Positions 35,053 through 42,377 of a stretch of DNA of 64,000 nt are shown here, in pieces (position 1 is the stretch's first letter; every line of letters starts with the position of its first letter). The notes under the pieces were generated by a model. It saw only the letters and a list, made by a program, of their open reading frames with translations. It made no database searches and had not been told where the DNA came from. The position numbers and the translations under genes were made by a program. The DNA is from Bin94 sp965215535 (GTDB lineage: Bacteria; Gemmatimonadota; Gemmatimonadetes; Longimicrobiales; Gaopeijiaceae): NCBI GenBank assembly GCA_965215535.1, contig OZ244063.1:2666001-2730000 (forward strand), given 5' to 3'.

Positions 35053-36869
35053 CGCACCGACTCCGCTCCCAGATAGAGCTTTGCGCCGCCGCGCCGGAAC
35101 TCGCTCGCCTTTTCATCCATTCCCGCCTCGATCGCAGCCGCCGTGTCCAGCCCGCGTTCGCGCGCAAATTGACGCACTTCGTCGCTGATCTTCATCGAGC
35201 AGAACTTTGGTCCGCACATGGAGCAGAAGTGTGCCACCTTTGCCCCCTCGGCGGGCAGCGTCTCGTCGTGAAAGGAGCGCGCCGTGACCGGGTCCAGCGA
35301 CAGATTGAATTGATCGTTCCAGCGAAAGGCGAAGCGCGCCCTGGAGATGGCGTCGTCGCGGCGTTGTGCAGTGGGGTGACCACGCGCCAGATCTGCTGCA
35401 TGCGCCGCAATTTTATATGCAATGACCCCGGCCTTGACATCGTCGCGGTTGGGAAGTCCGAGGTGTTCCTTGGGGGTGACATAACAGAGCATGGCGGTTC
35501 CGTACCAGCCGATCATCGCTGCCCCGATTGCACTTGTAATGTGATCGTGGCCGGGGGCAATGTCGGTGGTCAGAGGCCCCAGGGTGTAGAAGGGCGCCTC
35601 GTCGCACCACTCAAGCTGCTTGTCCATGTTTTCCCTGATCTGATGCATGGGAACATGCCCGGGGCCCTCGTTCATGACCTGTACATCGTATTCCCACGCA
35701 ATCCGGGTCAGCTCGCCCTGGGTGCGAAGTTCGGCGAATTGGGCCTCGTCGTTGGCGTCTGCAATCGATCCGGGGCGCAAGCCGTCGCCCAGCGAGAAGG
35801 AGACATCGTATTCGCGCATGATCTCGCAGAGTTCGCGGAAGTGGGTGTAGAGAAAGTTTTCGCGATGATGCGCCATGCACCACTTGGCCAGAATCGAGCC
35901 GCCGCGGCTGACAATTCCTGTAACCCGGTCGATCGTCAGCGGCACATAGCGCAGGAGCACTCCTGCATGGACGGTGAAGTAGTCCACCCCCTGCTCGCAC
36001 TGTTCGACAATTGTGTCGCGGTAGATCTCCCAGGTGAGATCCTCGGGGGCACCACCGACCTTTTCCAGCGCCTGATAGATGGGCACGGTTCCGATCGGCA
36101 CTGGCGAGTTGCGCAGAATCCACTCGCGGGTGGCGTGAATGTTGCGACCGGTCGAGAGATCCATCACGGTGTCGGCGCCCCAGAGCGTCGCCCAGCGCAA
36201 CTTCTCGACCTCTTCATCGATCGACGACGTCACAATCGAATTACCGATATTGGCATTGATCTTCACCCGGAAGCCGCGCCCGATAATCATCGGTTCAAGC
36301 TCGGGGTGATTGATGTTGGCGGGAATGATGGCGCGCCCCCGCGCAACCTCGTCGCGCACGAATGTGGGGTCCAGCTCCTCGCGAATTGCAATGAACTCCA
36401 TCTCGGGGGTAATCTCGCCACGGCGCGCATAGTGCATCTGCGTCACGGGACCGTTGCCGCGGCGGGTGGTACGGCGCAGGCGAGGAGGCAGCGCAAGGGG
36501 GTCGTCGTTGCGACCGGGGGTGAGGGGGGCGGAGCGACCGGTGACGCGAATGTCGCGCAGAGCGATCCAGGGTTCGCGGAGCGGGGGCAGTCCTTCGCGG
36601 ACATCGTGGCCGGGCGGGCCGCTGGTGTCATAGACGCGGAGCGGTTCTTCGTCGCCGGAGAGGGAGATCTCGCGCATGGGGACGCGAATGTCGCCGGGTC
36701 CGTCCACGTGGACGCGGGTGGAGTTGGGGAAGGCGTCGCCATAGTCGGAACCGGCTGCAGAGTGCGCCGACGGCGATGAGGACGAAGCGTCGCCATTGCG
36801 GTGGCCTTCGGGGCCGGACGCAGATGAATTCGCCGAGGTGGCGGCCTGGGGCGTCGATCTGGTGTTCAT
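35049..36869 (-). CDS. thiC: Phosphomethylpyrimidine synthase ThiC
   Basis: Radical-SAM enzyme converting 5-aminoimidazole ribotide to hydroxymethylpyrimidine phosphate in thiamine synthesis. 606 residues from ATG 36869. Unmistakable stretches include MHYARRGEITPEMEFIAIRE, GRAIIPANINHPELEPMIIG, NIGNSIVTSSIDEEVEKL, MDLSTGRNIHATREWI and VMNEGPGHVPMHQI. The C-terminal CSMCGPKFCSM (near residue 553) supplies the CxxCxxxxC cysteines for the 4Fe-4S cluster. A TPP riboswitch lies in the leader. The N-terminal about 45 residues are low-complexity Ser/Ala/Gly. Cytosolic. Stop overlaps the start of the amidohydrolase (pseudo)gene. Confidence 0.97.
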   Translation of the reverse strand: MNTRSTPQAATSANSSASGPEGHRNGDASSSSPSAHSAAGSDYGDAFPNSTRVHVDGPGDIRVPMREISLSGDEEPLRVYDTSGPPGHDVREGLPPLREPWIALRDIRVTGRSAPLTPGRNDDPLALPPRLRRTTRRGNGPVTQMHYARRGEITPEMEFIAIREELDPTFVRDEVARGRAIIPANINHPELEPMIIGRGFRVKINANIGNSIVTSSIDEEVEKLRWATLWGADTVMDLSTGRNIHATREWILRNSPVPIGTVPIYQALEKVGGAPEDLTWEIYRDTIVEQCEQGVDYFTVHAGVLLRYVPLTIDRVTGIVSRGGSILAKWCMAHHRENFLYTHFRELCEIMREYDVSFSLGDGLRPGSIADANDEAQFAELRTQGELTRIAWEYDVQVMNEGPGHVPMHQIRENMDKQLEWCDEAPFYTLGPLTTDIAPGHDHITSAIGAAMIGWYGTAMLCYVTPKEHLGLPNRDDVKAGVIAYKIAAHAADLARGHPTAQRRDDAISRARFAFRWNDQFNLSLDPVTARSFHDETLPAEGAKVAHFCSMCGPKFCSMKISDEVRQFARERGLDTAAAIEAGMDEKASEFRRGGAKLYLGAESVR

Positions 36870-36960
36870 TGTGGGTGCATCTCCCCCGCTCTCCGGCTCC
36901 CGGATCGTCGCCGCATGGCAGGGCTCCCGACCGCAGGCGCGAGACAACCCGCCGCAGCCG

Positions 36961-37044
36961 CGCTCCCTACGCCGGTATCAGCCGGATCAGGTGTCAAAGG
37001 GTTCGGTCTCAATCCCGCCCGGGAGGGTGAGTGGACACCGCCCC
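36961..37044 (-). ncRNA. TPP riboswitch (THI element) upstream of thiC
   Basis: Read on the minus strand: GGGGCGGTGTCC, a P3-type GC hairpin, GGGATTGAGA, then ACCCTTTGACACCTGATC, CGGCTGATACCGGCGTAGGGA. These match the conserved THI-box segments CTGAGA, ACCCTTTGAACCTGATC and GCGTAGGGA with little change. It ends 91 bp before the thiC ATG, whose ribosome site GGGGGAG could be sequestered; the control is expected to lower thiC expression when thiamine diphosphate is present. Confidence 0.93.
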
Positions 37045-37151
37045 GAACCGGATGCCCCCGGCGACGCAGCCCGTAAGATAGCCCACATTCCGGCGGCCAC
37101 AACAACACCCGCTGCCAGGCGCGCAGCAACGCGGCGTCAATGCCGCCTCCG

Positions 37152-38345
37152 TCAGAGAAGCCGACAGTCGCCCCCCATCGCACCCAGCCCGGCCCCGAGC
37201 AACGCCCGCTGGAAGCGCATCTGATCGCGCACCGGCATCGGCCGCACTCCCGCCGCCGCAGCCTCGGCGCGCACCTCGGCCTGCACCCGCTCCGCCCCCT
37301 CTGCACGATCCTCTGCCGCAACGAGGCGCGCCTCCCATGCGGCAATCCGCTCCCGCCAGCGCACAAACACCGGATCGGGGGGACCGGGTTCGCGCCCCAC
37401 TCCGGGCAGGATAAAGAGCGGCATCTCGGTCACCAGGGTCAGCGTATCGCGACCGCTCAGCACCCGCACCGCCTCCATCGAGCTGGGACGAAAGCGCGCC
37501 GCCGTTGCCGGGGCGCCGAGCTTCAGAAAGTGGCGCCGCATTGCGCGCGAATCGGGGCGGCTGCAAAATCCCGGAGCCAGGCGGTGGAAGCCCTTCTCGC
37601 CCTGCCGTTCGGCATCGTGAAGGGTGTAGCCGGCCTCCGCAACCTCGCGGGAGAGCGCTGCGGCCGCCCCGGCAAAGCGAGGCCACCACGACCGCTCAAT
37701 CAGGAAGTACGGGCCCGCGGCCACCCCCATTCCGTGCATGCTGAGGTGCAGGTCGTAGGGAGCCCCCCGCTGCCAGAAGCGCCACGCCGCCACATTTTCG
37801 GGGCGGGGCGGGGGCCCAGGGGATGAATCGGAGCCGTGTGCACCCGGCGTCTGGCGATCGGCCGCCTCCGCCCCGGCATCGTCGCGGGCTCGGGATGCAT
37901 CGGTTGCGCCATGCGGGAACCCGAACTCGATGTCGTCGCCGGGAAGCTCGCGGCGCCGGTTGCGCAGCCAATCGACAAAGTCGTAGACCTCTGCGCCCGA
38001 ACTCTGCCAGCGGGCGTTGGCCAGAGCGCCATCCGGGTTGATGTGCGGGAGCACGGTCCAGGTGGCGGCCGCGCGCAATGCCGCCCCGCAAGGAGCGGCC
38101 AGTTCGTGCAGAAAGCGCCGCAGGAAGCGGGGGCCGACCGGTTCGTCGGCGTGACAGCCACCCAGCAGACTGACCCGAAGTCGTCCCGTGCCGAGGCGCC
38201 AGGCGTGGATCGGACGGCCTGCGCGCGAATGGCCGATCAGCCGTCGCTCCGCCCTCAGTCGCTCTTGCGTCTGTGCATCTGCGGGGGGCGACACCGGGGC
38301 CGGGGAATCGGCGGACAGGGTCGCGAGCGCAAGCTTCCTACCCAC
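37152..38345 (-). CDS. M14-family zinc carboxypeptidase-like protein
   Basis: About 397 residues. IGHSRAGRPIHAWRLG and LLGGCHADEPVGPRFL give the HxxE zinc site of the M14 family; INPDGALANARW follows as in carboxypeptidases, and DLHLSMHGMG contains the third zinc ligand. TEMPLFILP may carry the catalytic Glu. No signal peptide is evident, so a cytosolic location is likely. The start is uncertain: a GTG at 38345 overlaps the stop of the upstream lipoprotein gene by 8 bp and places the domain about 40 residues in; other starts upstream lie within that gene. An insert of about 35 residues rich in Asp, Ala and Pro splits the domain. Confidence 0.75.
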   Translation of the reverse strand: MGRKLALATLSADSPAPVSPPADAQTQERLRAERRLIGHSRAGRPIHAWRLGTGRLRVSLLGGCHADEPVGPRFLRRFLHELAAPCGAALRAAATWTVLPHINPDGALANARWQSSGAEVYDFVDWLRNRRRELPGDDIEFGFPHGATDASRARDDAGAEAADRQTPGAHGSDSSPGPPPRPENVAAWRFWQRGAPYDLHLSMHGMGVAAGPYFLIERSWWPRFAGAAAALSREVAEAGYTLHDAERQGEKGFHRLAPGFCSRPDSRAMRRHFLKLGAPATAARFRPSSMEAVRVLSGRDTLTLVTEMPLFILPGVGREPGPPDPVFVRWRERIAAWEARLVAAEDRAEGAERVQAEVRAEAAAAGVRPMPVRDQMRFQRALLGAGLGAMGGDCRLL

Positions 38346-38994
38346 TCGCAGCCGGAACGATGGCGTCCCGGTACTCGACCTCCATGCCGCACATCGTTCC
38401 CGTAAAGGTGCCGACCGGCGTGGGAGCAGTGCTGAGATCCAGCTCCAGATCCACCGCCAGCGACAGATCGATTGCGCAATCTCCCGCACGGTCGTCCAGC
38501 GCCCAGTTGACGGCGCCGGTCACCGATCCCTCGAGGTGAATGCCCGCGAAGGCGCCGATGATCGAGAGATCGGTGTGAGTCCGCACATTCCCATCGACCA
38601 TGGTCATCTCAATGCCGTCGTGGACAAAGCCGCAGTCGTCGGGGGTGATATCAACATCCAGGATGATTTGCGCAGTGTCGCCGCGCCGGGACTCGCTGAC
38701 GCCGAGGATGGCCGTGGCGTTTCCCCCGCGCGGGCAGGTCAGTACGACCTCGGTGGGCGAAATTTCCTCGGATGCAAGGGTGCTGTCCCGATAGATGGCC
38801 CCAATTCCGCGAAAGAGCGCTTCGGCTTCGACCTCGGTCAGGACGTTTTCGGGCTCGGCCGGGTTGTCATCTTCGCAGGCGACGACCGCGATCAGGGTCA
38901 GCGCCGCAGCAACGATCCACCGCCTCGGGCGAGAGCGATGCCGCACGCGCTCCCGGCAGAGTGTGTCTGTGCAGGGCGGGAAGGGTGTGAACAT
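38338..38994 (-). CDS. Lipoprotein of unknown function
   Basis: A 218-residue protein with a lipoprotein signal (ALTLIAVVAC, Cys at about 40) followed by an acidic linker (EDDNPAEPENV). The body is rich in beta strands with four cysteines that could form disulphides (VVLTCPRGG, DDCGFVHDG, AGDCAIDLS, GTMCGMEVE). Not recognised. AAGGAG lies 9 nt before the ATG. It overlaps the M14 gene start by 8 bp, so the two may be co-expressed. Confidence 0.7.
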   Translation of the reverse strand: MFTPFPPCTDTLCRERVRHRSRPRRWIVAAALTLIAVVACEDDNPAEPENVLTEVEAEALFRGIGAIYRDSTLASEEISPTEVVLTCPRGGNATAILGVSESRRGDTAQIILDVDITPDDCGFVHDGIEMTMVDGNVRTHTDLSIIGAFAGIHLEGSVTGAVNWALDDRAGDCAIDLSLAVDLELDLSTAPTPVGTFTGTMCGMEVEYRDAIVPAASG

Positions 38995-39074
38995 TGAATC
39001 AGGCTCCTTGAATTGTGACTCGGTCCGGCTTCGTCCCGGCTGTCCGGGAAGACCGCAGGCATGTGCCTGAATCG

Positions 39075-39102
39075 AAGCTAGCCAATATCTTGCATACGTC
39101 AA
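39075..39102 (-). promoter_or_regulatory. Possible promoter for the lipoprotein-M14 pair
   Basis: On the minus strand TTGACG (39102-39097) and TAGCTT (39080-39075) are 16 bp apart in the divergent gap, giving a leader of about 75 nt before ATG 38994. Confidence 0.4.
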
Positions 39103-39138
39103 AGTGCCTGTGCCCTCCACCCGGACAGATCCCACGCC

Positions 39139-40419
39139 TTGGCCAGCTCCCCAGCGATTCAACTGACCCCTCGCGAGCGCGGCATCCTCGCCGGCGACCT
39201 CGGCCCGGCTTCCCGGCTGGCGCTTCGCCTGGTGGTCCGCATGGCCACAATTCTCGAGGCCCGCGACCTTGTTCCGATCACCTCCTCGCATATCGATGGC
39301 TGCCTCTACCACGGCGACGGCGGCGTGGAGTTCGCGGAGCGGCTCGTTGCGCTGGGCGGCAGGGTCCGCGTTCCGACCACCCTCAATGTAGGCGCGCTCG
39401 ATCTTCTCAATCCCTCGCGGGTGCGCGCCTCCGACCATCGCCGCCAGATGGCGCTGCGACTGATGCGGGCCTACGAAGAGCTCGGTTGCGCTCCGACCTG
39501 GACCTGTGCGCCCTATCAGGCCGGGCACCGTCCCGCGCCGGGCGAAGATGTGGCCTGGGGCGAGAGCAATGCAGTAGCCTTTGCCAACTCGGTGCTGGGT
39601 GCGCGCACCAACCGCTACGGCGACTTCATGGATATATGTTGTGCTCTTGCGGGGCGGGCGCCGCGCGCGGGATTGCACCTGAGCGAGGAGCGTCGTGCAA
39701 CGGTTGTTGTCGATACCTCGGCGGTCGCCACCGAGCTCAAGACGCGCGATGTCTTCTACCCGGTTCTGGGAAGCTGGCTGGGGGCGACTGTCGGAGAGCG
39801 GGTGGCCGTAGTGACCGGACTTCCGGCAACAACAAGCGAAGATCAGCTCAAGGCAATGGGAGCCGCAGCCGCCTCATCGGGTTCGGTCGGGATCTTTCAT
39901 GTCGAGGGCGTCACTCCCGAGGCTCCGGACCTGGACACCGCGCTTGGGCAGAGGACGCCGCAGCAGGAAATTGCGCTGACGCCCCGGGATCTGCGCCATG
40001 CGCGCGACCGGCTCAGCACCACCGACGCCGAACGCATCGATGCAGTTGCAGTCGGCAGTCCCCACTTTTCATTGCATGAATTTGCACAACTTATCCTTCT
40101 CTTGGAGAAATACCAGATCCACGCTCCCCTTGCGGTGCCCCTGTACATCTGCACCGGCCGCTCCGAGTACCGGCAGCTCGAATCTGCCGGACAATTGCGT
40201 CCCCTTGAAGAGGCCGGCGCCCGGATTGTGGTCGATACATGCGTTGTGGTGACCCCGATTTTGCCGCCAGCGGGGGGTGTCCTGATGACCAACTCCGGAA
40301 AATTCGCACACTATACACCGGCCAATACCGGGTATGATGTGGTCTATGGAAGTCTGGAGGATTGCGTGCGCTCGGCGGCGCGGGGATGTGTCGTGCGCGA
40401 GGAAGAGCTGTGGAGCTAA
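39139..40419 (+). CDS. Aconitase X large (catalytic) subunit
   Basis: A 426-residue protein of the AcnX family (formerly DUF521). Recognisable parts: SSHIDGCLYHGDGGVEFAERL, VPTTLNVGALDLLN, LGCAPTWTCAPYQAG (Fe-S cysteine region), WGESNAVAFANSVLGARTNR, RYGDFMDICCALAGRAP, and TSGK/TNSGKFAHYTPAN near the end. AcnX enzymes dehydrate cis-3-hydroxy-L-proline in many bacteria or mevalonate 5-phosphate in archaea. No start ATG fits; a TTG at 39139 is used. The small subunit follows with a 10-bp overlap, the usual bacterial type with two genes. Which substrate is used here is not shown. Confidence 0.88.
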   Translation: MASSPAIQLTPRERGILAGDLGPASRLALRLVVRMATILEARDLVPITSSHIDGCLYHGDGGVEFAERLVALGGRVRVPTTLNVGALDLLNPSRVRASDHRRQMALRLMRAYEELGCAPTWTCAPYQAGHRPAPGEDVAWGESNAVAFANSVLGARTNRYGDFMDICCALAGRAPRAGLHLSEERRATVVVDTSAVATELKTRDVFYPVLGSWLGATVGERVAVVTGLPATTSEDQLKAMGAAAASSGSVGIFHVEGVTPEAPDLDTALGQRTPQQEIALTPRDLRHARDRLSTTDAERIDAVAVGSPHFSLHEFAQLILLLEKYQIHAPLAVPLYICTGRSEYRQLESAGQLRPLEEAGARIVVDTCVVVTPILPPAGGVLMTNSGKFAHYTPANTGYDVVYGSLEDCVRSAARGCVVREEELWS

Positions 40420-40823
40420 GGGGAAAAGTGATTCATCCCGGGCGCGGCCGGGGCAGAATCCTTGCTCTGGCGCGTCCCTTAAGCCTTTGGGGTGGCGTCG
40501 ATCCCGAAAGGGGTACGATCACCGATCCGCGACATCCGCAGCACGGGATCGGACTCGCAGGGCAACTGCTGGTCATGGTTCGCGCCATCGGGTCGAGTTC
40601 ATCGAGTGCGATCATGCTCGAACTTCTGCGCAACCGCGTGGCCCCGGCGGGAATTGTGACAGGACGGCCCGATGCAATCCTGGTGCTGGGGGTGCTGGTT
40701 GCCGGAGAGCTTGGCTACAATACAATTCCGGTTGTACAACTGGAACCCGCGCTGCTGCGTCGCCTGACAGAGGCGCATCGACAACGCGCATCGATTGCGA
40801 ACGAAATTATTCGCCTGGAATAG
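40410..40823 (+). CDS. Aconitase X small (swivelling, DUF126) subunit
   Basis: A 137-residue partner of the large subunit. It has LALARPLSLWGGVDPERGTI, TDPRHPQHGIGLAGQLLVM and IGSSSSSAIMLELLRN, the serine loop typical of the swivelling aconitase domain. The GTG start at 40410 overlaps the large-subunit stop by 10 bp, consistent with coupled translation and a 1:1 complex in the cytosol. Confidence 0.88.
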   Translation: MELRGKVIHPGRGRGRILALARPLSLWGGVDPERGTITDPRHPQHGIGLAGQLLVMVRAIGSSSSSAIMLELLRNRVAPAGIVTGRPDAILVLGVLVAGELGYNTIPVVQLEPALLRRLTEAHRQRASIANEIIRLE

Positions 40824-40832
40824 CATATTCCA
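40816..40832. other. Perfect hairpin at the AcnX stop codon
   Basis: TGGAATA-GCA-TATTCCA overlaps the stop codon of the small subunit and lies between convergent genes. It lacks a following T-tract, so termination is possible but not shown. Confidence 0.4.
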
Positions 40833-40936
40833 TCGCAACTGCCGATCGATGCAACCCGTGGGTCAATATCGGGAACAGTAGATCCGGCACAGGGACAATG
40901 CCACTCGAAGCTCCTCTCCGGGGCTGCTTCGCAGGC

Positions 40937-42187
40937 CTATTCGGGCAACGCGTACCGCTCCAGCACCTGCAGTCCGAATTCATCCATGTGGATTGCATAG
41001 AGGACACCGCTGCCAAAGCCGATCACCCGGCGCCCCATGCCAAACTCCATGGTCATGACCGTTTCGCCATAGCCGTCGAAGAGATCGTAGGCTGGAGCTT
41101 CGCCCGCAGCGCGGTGACGGCGCACCCATGCCCGCCCCATCGGATCGACCGGAAGGGGAACGCTGTAGAAGGGCGGCTTGACCTCGGGCCAGGGGCGGTT
41201 GTCCAGGTCACTGTTGTCGTCGCCCGGCGGACCCCCGCGGGTGGCGGTCATGGTTACAACGCCATTGTTGTTCAAGACCGCAAAGCTCATGCCTCCGCCC
41301 TGCTCCAATCGTTCATGCGCCCACTGTTCACGCTCCGCGCGGCCCAGATTGACAGGCGCATGGGGCATCGCCGGGCCGTGGGTGATTGATCCGTCCAGCG
41401 CGATCCAGTCTACATGATAATCACCCACCCGCGCCACAACCACGCGGCCATCGGGGGCCACCCCCCAGGCATCGGCCGGCGAGAGGGGAACCTGCGAAAT
41501 CGATTGATTCTGTTCACCCGGACCGCCGCTGGTGCGCACAACGACATCGGGCACCTTGACCATGGCCACCGTATCCAGCGCCTCGCTTTCGAAGTCGTAG
41601 CGCAACACCTCGGCCGAATCGCGCTCGCCGGGGCGGCCAAAGCCGCGAAAGTACAATCCGCCCCGCTCATCCACCGCCTGCGGCAGCGCAAGCACGATTT
41701 CCTGCAGACTCAGATCGCCAATGCTGTAGGGTCGCGTATCGCCAAAGGCCAGGGTGGAATCCAGCTCGGTGAGACGCCCATTGCCAAGATCGACCAGAAG
41801 GGTGCGCCCCCCGGGAAGAGGCCACACCGCGTCGGGCTGGCGGTATTCTGCGGGGCCCTCGCCCACTCCCCCGATCGTGTCGGCCGCGCCCGCGTCGAGG
41901 TCCAGTCGCATCAGAACCTGTCCGAGCGGATCGGCGACCAGGACGCGGCCGTCGGGCAGCTCGCGCACCGTCGAGAGGACCGAAAAGGCAGCAGGCCACA
42001 CCGCATCGGGTTCACCCATGGTCAGGGAGGGAAGGCCGTCGCCGGACAGAGCCGCGCCATCGCTCTCCATGGCGGGATCGCCGGGGCTGCAGGCAGTCGT
42101 CAGCATGGCAATCGCCACAACCACAATCACAACTCCGGCCCCGGTCACCAAAGCGCCGGAGCTGCTCTTCCCAGTGCGTGTTCTCAT
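40937..42187 (-). CDS. 6-bladed beta-propeller lipoprotein
   Basis: A 416-residue protein with a lipoprotein signal (VVVAIAMLTTAC). Blade-like repeats include VRELPDGRVLVADPLGQVLMRLD, GGVGEGPAEYRQPDAVW, DAWGVAPDGRVVVARVGDYHVDWI and GFGSGVLYAIHMDEFGLQ. ATG 42187 is chosen for AAGGA 5 nt upstream; ATG 42205 is in frame too. Function unknown; paralogous in style to the genes at 9.1-10.3 and 52-53 kb. Confidence 0.8.
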   Translation of the reverse strand: MRTRTGKSSSGALVTGAGVVIVVVAIAMLTTACSPGDPAMESDGAALSGDGLPSLTMGEPDAVWPAAFSVLSTVRELPDGRVLVADPLGQVLMRLDLDAGAADTIGGVGEGPAEYRQPDAVWPLPGGRTLLVDLGNGRLTELDSTLAFGDTRPYSIGDLSLQEIVLALPQAVDERGGLYFRGFGRPGERDSAEVLRYDFESEALDTVAMVKVPDVVVRTSGGPGEQNQSISQVPLSPADAWGVAPDGRVVVARVGDYHVDWIALDGSITHGPAMPHAPVNLGRAEREQWAHERLEQGGGMSFAVLNNNGVVTMTATRGGPPGDDNSDLDNRPWPEVKPPFYSVPLPVDPMGRAWVRRHRAAGEAPAYDLFDGYGETVMTMEFGMGRRVIGFGSGVLYAIHMDEFGLQVLERYALPE

Positions 42188-42207
42188 TCGGTTCCTTTCA
42201 TTCATCA

Positions 42208-42228
42208 GCGCCGCCTCCCCGGCGGCGC
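42208..42228. other. GC hairpin in the leader of the propeller gene
   Basis: GCGCCGCC-TCCCC-GGCGGCGC forms a perfect 8-bp stem just upstream of the chosen ATG 42187 on the minus strand, adjacent to the ribosome site. It may be structural or control translation; no known motif. Confidence 0.4.
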
Positions 42229-42377
42229 GTGCACAGGACAAGACCGTCAATGCGATCGGCACGAACGCCCCGGGTTATGATCACCGGACTCCTCGGCATC
42301 CCGGGCAGGGGCGGGAGGCAGGCGGGAGCTTGCCCGACACCGGCAGAGCCCCCGCTCGCCATCTCCCCACGGATCTT

